Assembly: GCA_964463985.1 (NCBI GenBank)
Contig: CAYXEK010000006.1
Coordinates: 19,305-83,304 of the forward strand
Length of the DNA: 64,000 bases
From: JAXGPF01 sp964463985
GTDB lineage: Bacteria; Verrucomicrobiota; Kiritimatiellia; JAAZAB01
Direction: 5' to 3'
Below the pieces are notes generated by a model. That model did not search any database. It had not been told where the DNA came from and saw nothing but the letters and a program-made list of their open reading frames with translations. Position 1 is the first letter of the stretch. Each line of letters begins with the position of its first letter. Both the position numbers and the translations under genes were made by a program. Below are positions 34,246 to 42,880 of the stretch, one piece after another.

Positions 34246-36120
34246 TTAACGATACAGCGGCCCCAGAAAGGCGCAGGCCCGGAAATCGTCCCCGCCGAAC
34301 CGATCCCAGAGGGTCGGGCGGAAAATATCTTTCTGCGGCACATTGTGCATGTCAACCGGTATGCGCAGCATGGCGTTCAAGGTGAGCATGTCGGCGCCGA
34401 TACAGCCGAAGGAATTGCCGTCGTGATTCGGCCCAATGCGCGTCATGTATTCGAATGACGACATGCCGCGCGGGCGCCAGGCAGTTTCCGGCCAGGTGGG
34501 ATCGGTGACGCGGTTGACATATTCGGCCACGGCGGGCGGCAGGTCAATCGTGTCGCCTTCCACGATGGAACAGGTCAACTGGCCGCCGACCATGTTATAG
34601 CGGTAAGCCGTGACCGGGATGCCGCCCGGCGTGCGGTAATGGCTGGAAAGGCCGTCGCCGGGGAAATATTCCAGGGCGGCGTGGATGAATTTCGTACGGC
34701 GGAAAGCCTCCCGGATCACTTGCGCCTGGAAACGCTTGTCGTCCCTCAGCCGGGCGGCCACCTCCGGCATCGCCAGCCCTGCGCCGGCCAGGCCGGGCAG
34801 GTCCAGCGCGTAATCCAGCGCGCCGGCGCCGGAATTGCGCTTGTCAATGAATCCGCCGGGCGCCAGTTTGGAGATATCATGGCCGGTGGCCTGGCGGATG
34901 CTGTCCGCGGTCCAGTTGGTGCGGATATCGGCAAACAACTGGGGCAGGCCGGTCAGCAGGTGCGCCGCAAGCATGCCGATGGCGTTTTTGGAATCGTTTT
35001 CCGTGGCCACGACGAATGGCGGGCGCGCCCCGCACCAGTCGAACGAACTGTTCAGGAGCGCTTCGGCCAGGTCAAAGTTGGGATACAGATCCGTCCAGGC
35101 GCGCTGCCCCTGGGTCCCGGCGGCAATGGCATTCGCCCCCTGGGCGCGCTCGACATTGGCCTGGAACCCATGCCTTTTGGCAAATGCCGCATCCGCCAGT
35201 TTGGGATTGCCAATCATCAAATCGCGGGTGATCATGGTCATCAGGATGCTGGTGCGCAGCAGGTCGTCGGGGGCCGACGGCCGCGCGCCTCCGCCAAAGT
35301 CGAAGGCGGCGTTTTCCTTGAGGAAGCGGAAGGCCAGTTCCAATTCCTCGTGGTCATAGAAGCCCTGGTCAATCCGGCCCTTGATGGCCACCATGTCCAC
35401 GGAGACGGCGCCCATGCCCAGGTAATGCAGGAAGGCATTACGCCGGACATCCGAGCCGATGATGCCCATGGAAACGCCGCCGAGCGAAAGGTAATTCTTG
35501 CCGCGCATTTCCGCGATTGCCGCGGCGCAGCGCGCGAAACGCAGGAGCCGCTCGCGCACGTAGGGCGCCATATCGCCGTCTTCCGTCTCCAAGTCCGGAT
35601 TGTAGATGGAAAAGATCGGCCGTTCCTTTTCATCCATGGCCGCGCAAAAAGCCTTCAGCCAGACCGCGCCCGGCCGGTCGGTCTGGTTCAAGCCATAGGC
35701 GGCCTGAATCCATTCGCTGCTGCCGAGTCCCTGGCAGGCGCTCATCAATTCATCGCTGTAGGCCCAGGAGCGGCTGACCCAGATATTGGCGCTGACGCCT
35801 TCGCGGGCGTAATATTCCTGGGCCAGCGCGCCGGTGCGCGCGCCGTAAACAATTTCCGGCGGGGTGACCACCCGCACAGGCGAGCCGTCAGGCAGGAAAA
35901 CATTATCGCGTATCAGGCGCGCGACTTTTTCCGCCATGCGCCAGGTGCCTTCCAGGTTGGACTCATACGCCCCGGGGCGGCCGTCGGCCACCGGGGTGAT
36001 GGCGATGGTCGGAACATGTCCGGCCAGCCGGCGCGCCGTAGCGGCAAATCCGCGGGGACTGTGGACGTCGTCTGCAGCGGCGGCATGCTTGGTTTTGCTG
36101 GAGCGTTTGTTGTCTGGCAT
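34246..36120 (-). CDS. fucI: L-fucose isomerase
   Basis: Converts L-fucose to L-fuculose (some members also D-arabinose). Closely follows the E. coli FucI pattern: IAITPVADGRPGAYES, SDELMSACQG, GLNQTDRPGAVWL, FSIYNPDLETEDGD, NYLSLGGVSMGIIGSDV. The Mn ligands are in VVATENDS (Glu), LFADIRTNW (Asp) and IGPNHDGNSFG (His), and the end ACAFLGPLYR also matches. 624 residues, slightly longer than E. coli because of an N-terminal extension and an inserted stretch. GAGGT precedes the ATG. No fuculose kinase or aldolase is adjacent; the FGGY kinase at 13987-15492 could supply the next step. Confidence 0.95.
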   Translation of the reverse strand: MPDNKRSSKTKHAAAADDVHSPRGFAATARRLAGHVPTIAITPVADGRPGAYESNLEGTWRMAEKVARLIRDNVFLPDGSPVRVVTPPEIVYGARTGALAQEYYAREGVSANIWVSRSWAYSDELMSACQGLGSSEWIQAAYGLNQTDRPGAVWLKAFCAAMDEKERPIFSIYNPDLETEDGDMAPYVRERLLRFARCAAAIAEMRGKNYLSLGGVSMGIIGSDVRRNAFLHYLGMGAVSVDMVAIKGRIDQGFYDHEELELAFRFLKENAAFDFGGGARPSAPDDLLRTSILMTMITRDLMIGNPKLADAAFAKRHGFQANVERAQGANAIAAGTQGQRAWTDLYPNFDLAEALLNSSFDWCGARPPFVVATENDSKNAIGMLAAHLLTGLPQLFADIRTNWTADSIRQATGHDISKLAPGGFIDKRNSGAGALDYALDLPGLAGAGLAMPEVAARLRDDKRFQAQVIREAFRRTKFIHAALEYFPGDGLSSHYRTPGGIPVTAYRYNMVGGQLTCSIVEGDTIDLPPAVAEYVNRVTDPTWPETAWRPRGMSSFEYMTRIGPNHDGNSFGCIGADMLTLNAMLRIPVDMHNVPQKDIFRPTLWDRFGGDDFRACAFLGPLYR

Positions 36121-36171
36121 GGTTTTACCTCGCTGATACCTGGTTACGTGTAATCAAAATTCAACTGCCGG

Positions 36172-37194
36172 TCACAGCAATTCGCCCTGCCGTGACCGTG
36201 CGCCCGGCGCGGCCAATCCCATCCGTTCATAACACAAGGTGGTGGCCATGCGCCCCTGGGGCGTGCGCTGCAGGTAGCCTTCCTGGATCAAATACGGTTC
36301 GTAAACTTCTTCGATGGTGTCCGGCTCCTCGCCTACGGCGACGGCGAGGGAATTCAAGCCGACGGGGCCGCCGGAAAATTTATGCGCCAGCGTTTCCAGC
36401 AGGCGTTTGTCCATCTCGTCCAGCCCGTACCGGTCAATTTCCAGCATGGCCAGCGCCTGGTCCGCGACCGGGCGCGTGATGCGGTTGTCCGCGCGGATTT
36501 GCGCGTAATCGCGGACGCGCCGCAGCAGGTTGTTGGCTATCCGCGGCGTGCCGCGGGCGCGGGCGGCAATTTCCAGCGCGCCGTCTGCATCCACATCCAC
36601 CTTCAACAGCAGGGCGGAGCGGGACACGATCGCCCGCAAATCGTCATGGCTGTAATAATTCAGCCGGCAAGCCAGGCCGAAGCGCGACCGCAGCGGGGCG
36701 GACAGCAGTCCGCTGCGGGTGGTGGCGCCGACGAGCGTGAAACGGGGCAGGTTCAGTCGGACCGCGCGGGCATTGGCGCCCTGGTCGAGCATGATGTCAA
36801 TCGCAAAATCTTCCATGGCGGAATACAGGTACTCTTCCACGGATTTCTGCATGCGGTGAATTTCGTCAATGAAAACCACATCGCCCGGCTCGATGCTGGT
36901 GAGAATGCCGGCAAGATCGGCGGGCTTGTCAATCACCGGTCCGGAAGTCGCGCGCACATTGCTGCCCATGGCGTCGGCCAGGATATAGGCCAGGGTGGTC
37001 TTGCCCAGGCCGGGCGGACCGGAAAGCAGGACGTGATCCAACACCTCGTTCCGGCCCCGGGCCGCGGCAACAAACAATTCCAGCCGTTCGCGGATTTTAA
37101 TCTGCCCGACGAAATCGGGAAATTTAGCCGGGCGCAAGCTTACGTCCAGTTCCAGATCCTTGCGATTCAACTCCGCGGCATAATTCTCGCGCAT
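36172..37194 (-). CDS. ruvB: Holliday junction branch migration helicase RuvB
   Basis: AAA+ motor of RuvABC. Walker A LSGPPGLGKTTLAYILA, Walker B VVFIDEIHRM, sensor I LVGATTRSGLL with arginine finger LRSRFGL, and a C-terminal winged helix with DEMDKRLLETLAHKF and IEEVYEPYLIQEGYLQRTPQGR. 340 residues, full length. ruvA and ruvC are not in the window. It is upstream of fucI on the same strand (51 bases), which is probably fortuitous. Confidence 0.97.
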   Translation of the reverse strand: MRENYAAELNRKDLELDVSLRPAKFPDFVGQIKIRERLELFVAAARGRNEVLDHVLLSGPPGLGKTTLAYILADAMGSNVRATSGPVIDKPADLAGILTSIEPGDVVFIDEIHRMQKSVEEYLYSAMEDFAIDIMLDQGANARAVRLNLPRFTLVGATTRSGLLSAPLRSRFGLACRLNYYSHDDLRAIVSRSALLLKVDVDADGALEIAARARGTPRIANNLLRRVRDYAQIRADNRITRPVADQALAMLEIDRYGLDEMDKRLLETLAHKFSGGPVGLNSLAVAVGEEPDTIEEVYEPYLIQEGYLQRTPQGRMATTLCYERMGLAAPGARSRQGELL

Positions 37195-37353
37195 GCGCCT
37201 TGATCCTTGGAAAAATTAATAACTTATCATAGCACATCGCCGCCGGAAACACAAAAGATAATTCTGCAATTTTACTGGTATTCCAGATGCAATTATGTTA
37301 TTGCTCTCCCGTATTCAATCATCCGAAAATCCGCTAGCCACAAGGAGCCGAAC

Positions 37354-37731
37354 ATGTTTGACATCCGTATTGCCAAACCGGAAAATGGACGTTGCCTCGT
37401 GTTTCTTTCCGGCCGGTTGGACACCGCCACCGCTCCGCTTTGCGAACAAAAACTTTTGCCCGCGCTGTCGGCGCCGGGATTCCGGGTGCTGGTTTGCGAT
37501 ATGTCCGGGCTGGATTACATCAGCAGCATGGGGCTGCGGCTGATTTTCAAGGCGCGGAAAATGCTGGAGTCGCAGAACCGTAGTTTCATGATGATCAAGC
37601 TGCAACCGCAAATCGCCAAGGTTTTTGAAATTGCCGCCGCCCTGCCCAGGGAAGCGATCTTTTCCAGCCTGGAGGAAGCCGACCGCTACCTGGCCGTCAT
37701 GCAGAGCAAGGCGATGGAACAGCAGCCTTGA
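37354..37731 (+). CDS. STAS-domain anti-anti-sigma-factor-like protein
   Basis: 125-residue single STAS domain (SpoIIAA/RsbV type). SGRLDTATAPLCEQKL and VLVCDMSGLDYISSMGLRLI carry the helix-1 site, whose second Ser is the one phosphorylated by an anti-sigma kinase in studied members. AAGGAG stands before the ATG at 37354; the open frame upstream is not conserved. It ends one base short of the convergent GOLPH3-like gene. Its partner kinase and sigma factor are not nearby. Confidence 0.9.
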   Translation: MFDIRIAKPENGRCLVFLSGRLDTATAPLCEQKLLPALSAPGFRVLVCDMSGLDYISSMGLRLIFKARKMLESQNRSFMMIKLQPQIAKVFEIAAALPREAIFSSLEEADRYLAVMQSKAMEQQP

Positions 37732-37732
37732 A

Positions 37733-38383
37733 TCAAACCATCATCGGCATGGCCAGCGCCATGGCCTGGGCAATTTCATGGATGGAACGGGCCACTTCCT
37801 GACCGATCAGGTCCAACTTGGCCAGGGCGGCGATCCGGGAGCGGTACTTATCCAACTCCGCTTCTGAAAAGATTTCGTCAAACAGGCGGCAGGCGTTCAC
37901 CAGGCTGATCAGCACCGCCTCGCGGGCGTCGGGAATTTCGTTGCTCATTATCAATTCGCGCAACCTGGTTTTGACTTCCTTGACCTCCCGGTTGTCCAGC
38001 AGCGGGTAGCGCCGCACCTGAAACACCCAGAGGATTTTGCGGTTTTCCAATTTAAGGATACCCTTCTCCACCAGCCGGCGCAATACGCGGTCCTGTAAAT
38101 CCTTGGCCTGCCCCGCCAGGTAACTCAGCCAATGGGTAGTAGTCTGGGGCGCCGGCTGGGCTTGCAGAATTTTCAGCGCCTCATCCAGAATCAGGTCGCC
38201 GGTGGGGGCATTGTCCACCACGCGCAATTGTTTCAAATCCGTGTCAATCCGGTTAGCCAGCGCCAAATCCATCAACACGGCGCCGGACAAGGCGTATTCC
38301 ATGGCGGACACCGGCAGGGGCTTGATCACGCCCTGCTGGTCATCCAACGCCAGCAGCAGAATTTCTTCGGCAAACGTCAACAT
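37733..38383 (-). CDS. GOLPH3/VPS74 (GPP34) family protein
   Basis: 216 residues resembling the phosphoinositide-binding GPP34 fold: TFAEEILLLALDDQQG at the start, MEYALSGAVLMDLALANRI, RRLVEKGILKLENRKILWVFQVRRYPLLD and the DAREAVLISLVNACRL helix. In eukaryotes GOLPH3 retains Golgi glycosyltransferases. Bacterial members, common in Actinobacteria and present sporadically elsewhere, have no settled function. It lies 20 bases downstream of a STAS gene on the same strand and faces another STAS gene across a one-base gap. Confidence 0.88.
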   Translation of the reverse strand: MLTFAEEILLLALDDQQGVIKPLPVSAMEYALSGAVLMDLALANRIDTDLKQLRVVDNAPTGDLILDEALKILQAQPAPQTTTHWLSYLAGQAKDLQDRVLRRLVEKGILKLENRKILWVFQVRRYPLLDNREVKEVKTRLRELIMSNEIPDAREAVLISLVNACRLFDEIFSEAELDKYRSRIAALAKLDLIGQEVARSIHEIAQAMALAMPMMV

Positions 38384-38403
38384 GATTCATTCTCCTTATT
38401 ATT

Positions 38404-38739
38404 TCAGCCGCAGGACTGGACAGCCTCCGCCACCGTGCCATGAATGGCGATGATCGCCGAAAACCCCGCAATGTCGAAAATCTCGCGGACGCTCTTGGCC
38501 ATGTTGGCCAGAGCAAAGGCGCCCTGGGCCTCGCGAACCTGCTTGGACGCGGCCAGAAAAACCCTTAAGCCGGCGCTGCTGACATATTCCAATTCGCCGC
38601 AATCAACCACCACCCGCGGCCGGCTCGCGGACGTCAAACCTTTCAAATGTTTTTCCAGCAGCGGCGCTCCGGCGGCATCCAGCCGCCCGCCTACCGCCAC
38701 CACGGCCACCCGGCCTTCCTGCATGTCGGTGAAATGCAT
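38404..38739 (-). CDS. STAS-domain anti-anti-sigma-factor-like protein
   Basis: 111 residues. GGRLDAAGAPLLEKHLKGL and VVDCGELEYVSSAGLRVFL show the STAS fold with the phosphorylatable Ser pair. The ATG at 38739 is chosen over a TTG five codons upstream because GAGGA is spaced 8 bases from it. Co-directional with the GOLPH3-like gene, probably one transcript. About 30% similar by eye to the STAS protein at 37354-37731, so the two may be paralogues. Confidence 0.9.
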   Translation of the reverse strand: MHFTDMQEGRVAVVAVGGRLDAAGAPLLEKHLKGLTSASRPRVVVDCGELEYVSSAGLRVFLAASKQVREAQGAFALANMAKSVREIFDIAGFSAIIAIHGTVAEAVQSCG

Positions 38740-38828
38740 GATGCTATTCCTCAATTCCAGACATCCACTTGCGGCATGCTACTCAATCGCCCCGGAAGCG
38801 TCAAGCATGGAAAACGCGAAAGATCAGC

Positions 38829-38858
38829 TTGAAAAGCTGACCGGGTGTGTGGTATAAT
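38829..38858 (+). promoter_or_regulatory. Sigma-70-like promoter of the gcv operon
   Basis: TTGAAA (38829-38834), an 18-base spacer, then TATAAT (38853-38858) preceded by TGG, an extended -10. The predicted start of transcription near 38865 leaves a leader of about 48 bases before gcvT. The leader is too short for a tandem glycine riboswitch. Confidence 0.75.
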
Positions 38859-38912
38859 AAAGCCAAATTTTTGCAGTTCACCGCCGTCGTTCAAACAATC
38901 ACGGGAATCCGC

Positions 38913-40007
38913 ATGAGAACACCGCTTTACGAAGAACACACCGGATTGAAGGCCCGCATAGTGGATTTCGCCGGCTGGGAAATGCCGCTGCTCTACACCG
39001 GTATCATACCCGAACATCAATACACCCGCAGCCAGGTTTCTCTTTTCGATGTCTGCCACATGGGCGAATTTGAATTGCGCGGCGCGGGGGCGGAAGCGGA
39101 CCTGGAACGTTTGCTGACCCAATCCATCGCGGCCATCCCCGCCGGCGCGGGATCCTACGGCTACCTTTTGGAAGACGGCGGCGGCGTGATTGACGATTTG
39201 ATCTGTTTCCGCATGGCCGCCGACCGTTTCTGGCTGGTGGTCAACGCCGGCACGGCGGCCGGCGACGCCGCCTGGATTCGCGAACATCTTTCCGTCAACA
39301 CGCAATTCACGGACCTCTCAGCGGAAACCGCCAAACTGGACATCCAGGGCCCGCGCGCCCATGCGGCGCTGGCGGATATCTTCCCCGGCCAGGTGCCGGC
39401 TTTGAAGTATTTCCGGTTCCAGGAAGTCGCCTGGCAGGACACACCCTGCCTCCTCAGCCGCACGGGTTATACGGGCGAGTGGGGTTACGAACTTTATCTG
39501 CCCGCCGCGCAGGCGCGGCGCTTCTGGCGCCTTTTGCTGGACGCGGGAACGATCAAGCCTGCCGGTTTGGGCGCGCGCGACACCCTGCGCGTGGAAATGG
39601 GTTACGCCCTTTACGGGCATGAATTAAGCCGCGGCCAAACCCCGGCCGGCGCGGCCCAGGGCCGGTTCGTTGATTTGAACAAAAACTTCATCGGGCGCGA
39701 CGCCGTGCGGCGGGAACTCGCCGGCGATCGGCGCCGCATCCTGGCGGGACTGCTTCTGCCGGGACGCATGGCCGCCCGCCCGGGAGACTTGGTGTTTGAC
39801 GGCGCCGTGGAAGCCGGCGCGGTCACCAGCGGCCTGTTCGCTCCCAGCCTCAACCGGGCAGTAGCCCTGGCGTACGTGGAACAGGAGCGCGCCGCGCCCG
39901 GGCGCCAACTGGAAATTTCAGCCCGCGGACGCCGCCTGCCGGCAACGGTAGCCACCCTGCCCTTTTATACCGGCGGCACCGCGCGCGGAAAAACGCCGCC
40001 GGCCTGA
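38913..40007 (+). CDS. gcvT: Aminomethyltransferase (glycine cleavage T protein)
   Basis: Transfers the methylene group from lipoyl-bound aminomethyl to tetrahydrofolate. TPLYEEHTGLKARIVDFAGW, SLFDVCHMGEFELRG, LTQSI and GYLLEDGGGVIDDLICFRM in the folate-binding core, RTGYTGEWGYELYLP, LGARDTLRVEMGYALYGHEL, and the C-terminal barrel ending near RRLPATVATLPFY. 364 residues from the ATG at 38913. First of a T-PA-PB operon; the usual gcvH is absent between T and PA. Confidence 0.96.
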   Translation: MRTPLYEEHTGLKARIVDFAGWEMPLLYTGIIPEHQYTRSQVSLFDVCHMGEFELRGAGAEADLERLLTQSIAAIPAGAGSYGYLLEDGGGVIDDLICFRMAADRFWLVVNAGTAAGDAAWIREHLSVNTQFTDLSAETAKLDIQGPRAHAALADIFPGQVPALKYFRFQEVAWQDTPCLLSRTGYTGEWGYELYLPAAQARRFWRLLLDAGTIKPAGLGARDTLRVEMGYALYGHELSRGQTPAGAAQGRFVDLNKNFIGRDAVRRELAGDRRRILAGLLLPGRMAARPGDLVFDGAVEAGAVTSGLFAPSLNRAVALAYVEQERAAPGRQLEISARGRRLPATVATLPFYTGGTARGKTPPA

Positions 40008-40036
40008 AACCTGCTTGTCACATCCAAGGAGCAACC

Positions 40037-41377
40037 ATGAGCGCAACGTCCTTTCACGCCCCCGGGCCCGCCGAATCCCGGGAAATGCTGCAAACCATCG
40101 GATTAACCGATTTCGACCAGCTGTTCCGCGACATACCGTCAAACCTGCAGACGGACCAGTTCAACATCCCGGCCGGAGTTTCCGAAATGGAAATGGCGGC
40201 CAAACTCCAACGCCTGGCCGGCGCCAACGCCACGCAACTGGTCAACTTCTGCGGTGGAGGATTCTACGACCATTTCATACCGGCCGCGGTGGACGCCCTG
40301 GCGGGCCGCGCGGAATTCTTCACCGCGTACACGCCCTACCAGCCTGAAATTTCCCAGGGCACGCTCCAGGCGATCTACGAATACCAGAGCGCCATCTGCC
40401 GTCTGACCGGCATGACGGTTGCCAACGCCTCGCTTTACGACGGCGGCACGGCGCTGTTCGAGGCGATCATGATGGCTTTCCGCATTACCCGGCGCCGGCG
40501 GGTGCTGATAGACACCGGCGTCAATCCCATCTACCGCGCCATGCTCAAGTGCCTTTCCGCCAACCTGGATTTCGAATTCCGGGAAGTGCCCATGAAGAAT
40601 GGTCTGGCGGACCGCGAGGCGCTGGCCGGCATGCTGGACCGAAACGCGGCCGCGGTCATCCTGCAGAACCCGAACTTTTTCGGGTGCCTGGATGATTTCA
40701 CCGACATCATCGGCGCCGCGCATGCCGCCGGCGCCCTGGGCATCATGTCCGTTTACCCAATTTCCCTGGGGCTGCTCCGCCCGCCCGGCGCCATGGGCGC
40801 TGATATCGTCACCGGCGAAGGCCAGAGCCTGGGCTTGCCGCTGTCCTTCGGCGGACCCTATCTCGGCTTCATGGCCACCCTCGCCAAACATGTCCATAAA
40901 ATGCCCGGCCGCCTGGTGGGCGCGACCAAAGATGCCCGGGGCCGCCGCGGATTCGTGTTGACCCTCCAGGCGCGCGAACAGCATATCCGCCGGGAAAAGG
41001 CCACCTCCAACATCTGCTCCAACCAGGCGCTTTGCGCGCTGCGCGCGCTGATTTACCTCTGCCTGCAGGGAAAACACGGCCTGGCGGAGACGGCTGAAAT
41101 CTGCGCCGCCAATGCCGCCTACGCCTGGGAAAAACTTACGGCCATCCCCGGCGTGAAGCCGGCCTACCGGCATTACTTTTTCAATGAATTCTGCCTTTCG
41201 CTGCCGGTCAAGGCCGCCGACCTTGTCAGCGCCATGATCGAAAAAGGTTTTGCCGCCGGTTTCCCGGTTGGACGCTATTATCCCGGCATGGACAACGAAT
41301 TGCTCCTGGCATTCACGGAAAAACGCACCAAGGAAGAAATTGACACTTTCGCCGCCGCCATGGAAGCGGCGCTGTAA
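40037..41377 (+). CDS. gcvPA: Glycine dehydrogenase (decarboxylating) subunit 1
   Basis: N-terminal half of the PLP-dependent P protein, split as in many anaerobes and Firmicutes. QFNIPAGVSEMEMAAKLQRL, FTAYTPYQPEISQGTLQAIYEYQS, ANASLYDGGTALFEA, FSFGGPYLGF-like LSFGGPYLGFMA and RREKATSNICSNQALCALRA. This half lacks the PLP lysine. 446 residues, AAGGAG before the ATG. gcvPB follows 19 bases later. Confidence 0.96.
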   Translation: MSATSFHAPGPAESREMLQTIGLTDFDQLFRDIPSNLQTDQFNIPAGVSEMEMAAKLQRLAGANATQLVNFCGGGFYDHFIPAAVDALAGRAEFFTAYTPYQPEISQGTLQAIYEYQSAICRLTGMTVANASLYDGGTALFEAIMMAFRITRRRRVLIDTGVNPIYRAMLKCLSANLDFEFREVPMKNGLADREALAGMLDRNAAAVILQNPNFFGCLDDFTDIIGAAHAAGALGIMSVYPISLGLLRPPGAMGADIVTGEGQSLGLPLSFGGPYLGFMATLAKHVHKMPGRLVGATKDARGRRGFVLTLQAREQHIRREKATSNICSNQALCALRALIYLCLQGKHGLAETAEICAANAAYAWEKLTAIPGVKPAYRHYFFNEFCLSLPVKAADLVSAMIEKGFAAGFPVGRYYPGMDNELLLAFTEKRTKEEIDTFAAAMEAAL

Positions 41378-41396
41378 TCGAACTCCAAAGGCCATT

Positions 41397-42845
41397 ATGA
41401 AATTGATCTACGAAAAGAGCGTCCCCGGCCGCCGCGCGGCGCGCGCGCCGCGCCTGACCGTGCCGGTACGGGATCTGATTGACCGCAAATTCCTCCGGGA
41501 ATCGCCGCCGGCCCTGCCGGAAGCGTCGGAACTGGAAGTCGTCCGCCATTTCACCAACCTCTCCCGCCGGAATTTTTCCGTGGACACCAACTTCTATCCG
41601 CTGGGCTCCTGCACCATGAAGTACAATCCCAAGGCCTGCGAAGCCGCGGCGGCGCTGCCGGGGTTTGCCCAGGTCCATCCACTCTGGCCGCAATTAAGCC
41701 ACGGAGGCTTGCTGACCCAGGGCGCCTTGCGCCTGCTGTATGAAACCGAACGCCTGCTTGCCGAAATCACCGGCATGCGCGAATTCACGCTGCAGCCGCT
41801 CGCCGGCGCGCACGGAGAACTTACCGGCGCAATGATCATGGCGGCCTGGCAGCGCGACCAGGGCAGGCAGAAACGGCAAATCCTGATTCCCGACTCGGCG
41901 CACGGCACCAATCCCGCCAGCGCCGCACTGGCGGGATTCGAAGTCGTCACCATCCCTTCCAATGCGCGCGGCACGGTGGACGTGGAAGCTTTGAAAGCCG
42001 CGGTGAACGAACACACCGCCGGGATGATGATGACCAACCCCAACACCCTGGGTCTGTTCGAGCCGGACGTGGAAGAGATCGCCGGGCTGGTGCATGCCGC
42101 CGGCGGCCTGATGTATTACGACGGCGCCAATTTCAACGCCATCCTCGGCCGGTGCAAACCGGCGGACATGGGCTTTGACGTCTGCCACCTCAACCTGCAC
42201 AAAACCTTCTCCACGCCGCACGGCGGCGGCGGCCCGGGCGCCGGCCCGGTGGGCGTCGTGGAACGACTGCGGCCTTACCTGCCGATTTCCCGCGTCATCA
42301 AGCGGAACGACGGCGCTTACGCCCTGGACTACGACTATCCGAAGAGCATTGGTTACGTGGCGCCGTTTTACGGCAATTTCAGCGTGCTTGTCCGGACCTA
42401 CGCCTATTGCATGCTGATCGGACGCGAAGGTTTGCGCGCGGTCAGCAACCACGCCGTCCTGAACGCCAATTACCTGCTGGCGCGCCTCCGGCGGCATTTC
42501 ACCGCCAGTTACGACGGGCCCTGCATGCACGAATTCGTCCTCAGCGTCAATCCGCGCGATGCCGGCGGCGTCCGCGCCATGGATTTCGCAAAGGGATTGA
42601 TTGACCGCGGCATGCATCCTCCCACGGTTTATTTCCCGCTGATCGTGCCGGAAGCGATGATGGTGGAACCCACGGAAACCGAAACGCGCGAAACGCTGGA
42701 CCGCTTTGCCGAGGTGATGGCCGAACTGGCGGAAATCGCGCGGACTAACCCCGACGCGCTCCGCGCGGCGCCCGCCACCACGGAAATCGGCCGGCTGGAC
42801 GAAGTGGCCGCCGCCCGCAATATGGACCTGGCCAGCCTGGCCTGA
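41397..42845 (+). CDS. gcvPB: Glycine dehydrogenase (decarboxylating) subunit 2
   Basis: C-terminal, catalytic half of the P protein. NFSVDTNFYPLGSCTMKYNP, LQPLAGAHGELTG, PDSAHGTNPASAALAGF, MMTNPNTLGLFEPDV and the PLP lysine in HLNLHKTFSTPHGGGGPG. 482 residues from the ATG at 41397; the open frame further upstream lies within gcvPA. Releases CO2 from glycine and passes the aminomethyl group to GcvH, which must be encoded elsewhere. The 3' end is 35 bases from the next gene. Confidence 0.96.
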   Translation: MKLIYEKSVPGRRAARAPRLTVPVRDLIDRKFLRESPPALPEASELEVVRHFTNLSRRNFSVDTNFYPLGSCTMKYNPKACEAAAALPGFAQVHPLWPQLSHGGLLTQGALRLLYETERLLAEITGMREFTLQPLAGAHGELTGAMIMAAWQRDQGRQKRQILIPDSAHGTNPASAALAGFEVVTIPSNARGTVDVEALKAAVNEHTAGMMMTNPNTLGLFEPDVEEIAGLVHAAGGLMYYDGANFNAILGRCKPADMGFDVCHLNLHKTFSTPHGGGGPGAGPVGVVERLRPYLPISRVIKRNDGAYALDYDYPKSIGYVAPFYGNFSVLVRTYAYCMLIGREGLRAVSNHAVLNANYLLARLRRHFTASYDGPCMHEFVLSVNPRDAGGVRAMDFAKGLIDRGMHPPTVYFPLIVPEAMMVEPTETETRETLDRFAEVMAELAEIARTNPDALRAAPATTEIGRLDEVAAARNMDLASLA

Positions 42846-42880
42846 TCCGGCGGCTTGCAGGCGGCCGTTGCCCGCGTTGA

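Noticed and set aside
38755..38912. Glycine riboswitch in front of gcvT
   Set aside because: The leader after the predicted transcription start is only about 48 bases and lacks the conserved riboswitch core.
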